The position numbers and the translations under genes are program-made. Shown piece by piece: positions 6,802 to 8,467 of a stretch of 8,467 nucleotides of DNA. Position 1 is the stretch's first letter; each line of letters begins with the position of its first letter. Origin of the DNA: Coleofasciculus sp. S288. Its GTDB lineage: Bacteria > Cyanobacteriota > Cyanobacteriia > Cyanobacteriales > Coleofasciculaceae. The notes below the pieces were generated by a model. The model saw only the letters and a list, made by a program, of their open reading frames with translations, was not told where the DNA came from and searched no databases. Where the stretch lies: positions 1 through 8,467 of the forward strand of contig JAIUYC010000112.1 of NCBI GenBank assembly GCA_020216575.1. Direction: 5' to 3'.

Positions 6802-6814
6802 AGTTTTAAGTAAA

Positions 6815-6843
6815 GGTATACTAACGTTTCAGAGTCATGCCAG
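6815..6843 (-). promoter_or_regulatory. Weak candidate promoter for the decarboxylase gene
   Basis: On the minus strand CTGGCA (6843-6838) and TATACC (6820-6815) are separated by 17 bases, each matching the sigma-70 consensus at four of six positions. The -10 ends 13 bases before the ATG, giving a very short leader, in keeping with the lack of a Shine-Dalgarno. The 227-base gap to fcl makes a separate promoter reasonable, but the match is weak. Confidence 0.22.
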
Positions 6844-7028
6844 GCGTTCAAGGAAAATTGGTGATGAAGCCCGAGGAATGAGAATAAGGTTGGAAGGATT
6901 GAGGGCTTACTCCATAGCTAATGATGTACACCGGAACTGGCGATTGAAGACTGGTATTGGGAGTCCCTCCGCCCCAATCGTGAGCCTCAACGAGACAATC
7001 TCCTTTTTTGCAACAGGGAGGAGTCGGT

Positions 7029-7973
7029 TTAACCGGCGTGCTGGCGATACCAGTCAATTGTATTTTTCAACCCTTGCTTGAACTCCACTTGCGCCGTAAA
7101 GCCAAACGCCTGAAAAGCCCGTTGCGTATCTAGGCAGCGTCGCGGCTGACCGTTCGGCTTATCCGTTTCCCAAACAATTTCCCCTTGGTATTCCATCAAT
7201 TCGCAGATCACTTCCACCAAGTCGCGAATCGAAATCTCATACCCAGTACCCAGATTCACTGGTTCTGAATCATTGTAGGATTGAGTACCCATGACTATGC
7301 CCAGTGCTGCATCCGTAGAGTAGAGGAACTCGCGGGTTGGGCTTCCATCTCCCCATACCGCCAATTTCTTTTCTCCCTTCTGCTGCGCCTCGTGTACCTT
7401 CCGGATTAAAGCCGGGATGACGTGAGAACTCCTGGGGTCAAAGTTATCCTCTGGACCGTATAAGTTGACCGGCAATAGGTAAATACCATTGAACCCGTAT
7501 TGCTGCCGATAGGCTTGGAGTTGAACTAAAAGGGCTTTCTTGGCAATGCCATAGGGTGCGTTTGTTTCTTCTGGGTAGCCGCTCCAGAGATCGTCTTCTT
7601 TGAACGGCACTGGCGTGAACTTGGGGTAGGCACAGATGGTGCCGACGCAGGCGAATTTTTTAACACCTGCTTGATAGGCAGCATGAATCAGTTGCGCTCC
7701 CATCATTAAATTGTCGTAGAACAGTTCCGCCGGTTTTTCCCGATTCAAGCCAATGCCGCCGACATGAGCTGCAAGGTGAATGACCACATCTTGATGCGCG
7801 ACTGCTCGCTGGCAATGTTCTAGGGAGCGCAGGTCGCAATCGTGTGATCGCGGCACGGTAATCTTCTCTGGCGTGGCTCCAGCTTTGCAAAGTTGCTTGA
7901 CAACCTGACGTCCTAAAAAGCCCGCGCCACCCGTAACTAAAATCCGTTTATTACTCAAATCTAATGTTGTCAT
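7029..7973 (-). CDS. fcl: GDP-L-fucose synthase (GDP-4-keto-6-deoxymannose epimerase/reductase)
   Basis: A 314-residue SDR enzyme that epimerises the Gmd product, GDP-4-keto-6-deoxy-D-mannose, at C3 and C5 and reduces it with NADPH to GDP-L-fucose. The dinucleotide loop TGGAGFLG is at 14-21 and the catalytic pair Y141/K145 is in APYGIAKK (139-146). C114 (in GTICAYP, 111-117) and H184 (in SHVIPALI, 183-190) align with the acid/base Cys109 and His179 of the E. coli enzyme. The position of E. coli Ser107 is T112. NLYGPEDNF (170-178) is also a family hallmark. I chose the ATG at 7973 because the protein then begins [16 protein letters not shown], as expected for the family; an in-frame TTG at 8018 would add 15 unlikely residues. 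It lies 109 bases behind gmd, the enzyme that supplies its substrate, on the same strand. Also called wcaG. Confidence 0.94.
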   Translation of the reverse strand: MTTLDLSNKRILVTGGAGFLGRQVVKQLCKAGATPEKITVPRSHDCDLRSLEHCQRAVAHQDVVIHLAAHVGGIGLNREKPAELFYDNLMMGAQLIHAAYQAGVKKFACVGTICAYPKFTPVPFKEDDLWSGYPEETNAPYGIAKKALLVQLQAYRQQYGFNGIYLLPVNLYGPEDNFDPRSSHVIPALIRKVHEAQQKGEKKLAVWGDGSPTREFLYSTDAALGIVMGTQSYNDSEPVNLGTGYEISIRDLVEVICELMEYQGEIVWETDKPNGQPRRCLDTQRAFQAFGFTAQVEFKQGLKNTIDWYRQHAG

Positions 7974-8082
7974 TTTAATACCATCTTTACCCAGTGTTTG
8001 GAGAACATTCTTAAGCAAGTCGTCAGGCAGCGCTGGGCTACCTGCTTTGAATTAAAAGCTTGCCAGCTCACCTGAAGACTGC

Positions 8083-8467
8083 TCAATCCACCATACTGCC
8101 AACACCTTGGCGGATGTAGGCGTTATCAGTTAACTCTTGCGTACCCTTGCCGTTCAGCGAAGATAGACCCAAAGCTCTTAAGTCTGCTTCCACCATTAAC
8201 GCCACCAACTGCTCAAACGTTACAGAAGGCTCCCATCCCAGCTTTTGCTTTGTCTTGGTGGGGTCGCCGATGAGTAAATCTACTTCCGCCGGACGCAGAT
8301 AACGGGAGTCAAACTCTACGTAGTTGTGCCAATCCAAATTGACACAGCCAAAGGCAATATCCAGGAATTCCCGAATCGAGTGGGTTTCTCCCGTGGCGAC
8401 GACGTAATCATCCGCTTCCTGTTGCTGGAGCATTAGCCACATCGCTCGCACATAGTCCTTGGCGTAA
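8083..8467 (-). CDS. gmd: GDP-mannose 4,6-dehydratase, C-terminal part (runs off the right edge)
   Basis: The reading frame is open to the window edge and gives about 127 residues ending in [20 protein letters not shown] and a few more. The visible part begins [15 protein letters not shown], continues with the [17 protein letters not shown] stretch, and later has [19 protein letters not shown] and KLGWEP. These are hallmarks of the C-terminal substrate-binding third of Gmd, which dehydrates GDP-D-mannose to GDP-4-keto-6-deoxy-D-mannose using NADP+. The GTG at 8451 is an internal valine, not a start; the true start and the catalytic YxxxK region lie outside the window. fcl follows 109 bases downstream, the usual pairing for GDP-L-fucose synthesis. 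Confidence 0.93.
   Translation of the reverse strand, partial: YAKDYVRAMWLMLQQQEADDYVVATGETHSIREFLDIAFGCVNLDWHNYVEFDSRYLRPAEVDLLIGDPTKTKQKLGWEPSVTFEQLVALMVEADLRALGLSSLNGKGTQELTDNAYIRQGVGSMVD

Noticed and set aside
6936..6960. Degenerate seven-base periodicity (ACTGG, ATTGA, ACTGG, ATTGG) like cyanobacterial heptanucleotide STRR repeats
   Set aside because: Spacing is 7, 7, 6 and copies differ; too degenerate and short to call a repeat array.
6848..7057. Minus-strand 69-codon ORF overlapping the end of fcl
   Set aside because: Its start lies inside fcl in another frame, and the product is a low-complexity P/S/T-rich string with no ribosome site. It is more likely non-coding spacer.
6680..7081. 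Plus-strand 133-codon ORF
   Set aside because: It runs antisense across the ends of uxs and fcl, is rich in R and S, and has no family resemblance: a shadow of the real genes.
7660..7890. Minus-strand ORF inside fcl in another frame
   Set aside because: Ser/Arg/Cys-rich composition and full overlap with a secure gene mark it as a shadow.
7974..8018. TTG start extending fcl by 15 codons
   Set aside because: The added residues do not look like the family N-terminus, while the ATG at 7973 gives the expected start and length.
1..8467. CRISPR array, tRNA, rRNA or full insertion sequence
   Set aside because: I saw no regularly spaced direct repeats, no cloverleaf with a recognisable T-arm, no rRNA stretches and no transposase reading frame.

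Overview
The window looks like part of an exopolysaccharide/glycan locus from a cyanobacterium, probably a filamentous one (the finer placement is inference). Three things point there: perfect GCGATCGC (HIP1) octamers at 3092-3099 and 5807-5814; a small inverted-repeat element with a TTCAGGACTTACGCA terminus and a nested GTAGGGGCGAA palindrome, both of a kind familiar from cyanobacterial intergenic DNA; and proteins whose sequences read like cyanobacterial family members.

All recognised genes but one lie on the minus strand, so transcription mostly runs right to left. From the right edge: the C-terminal third of gmd (GDP-mannose 4,6-dehydratase), then fcl/wcaG (GDP-L-fucose synthase), then a UDP-glucuronate decarboxylase (UDP-xylose synthase). 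After a convergent terminator-like hairpin comes the only plus-strand gene, a short conserved-looking protein of unknown function at 5301-5618. It diverges from a minus-strand Wzc-type chain-length regulator/tyrosine autokinase (2676-4904), which may be preceded by a small translationally linked ORF (4914-5129). A 533-base gene-free stretch holding the inverted-repeat element separates this from a PglK/MsbA-type ABC transporter (307-2142). At the left edge is the N-terminus of a family 2 glycosyltransferase.

The parts fit one pathway. gmd and fcl convert GDP-mannose to GDP-L-fucose, and the decarboxylase makes UDP-xylose. Glycosyltransferases such as the one at the left edge would use such donors. 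The ABC protein is of the type that flips or exports lipid-linked saccharides. The Wzc-like protein would control chain length and assembly at the membrane. The right-hand sugar-nucleotide genes are richer in GC than the left-hand ABC gene (hand counts of single 60-base lines: 50-53% versus 38%), which suggests the locus was assembled from pieces of different history.

The genes themselves belong to known families, and I found no convincing undescribed multi-gene system. The most interesting unexplained signals are non-coding. One is the divergent region upstream of wzc, with mutually exclusive hairpins bracketed by a 13-base direct repeat. Another is a plus-strand ribosome-binding site, 10-codon ORF, hairpin and T-run at 2317-2392. 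A third is a near-perfect Shine-Dalgarno sequence with only a 9-codon ORF at 228-276.
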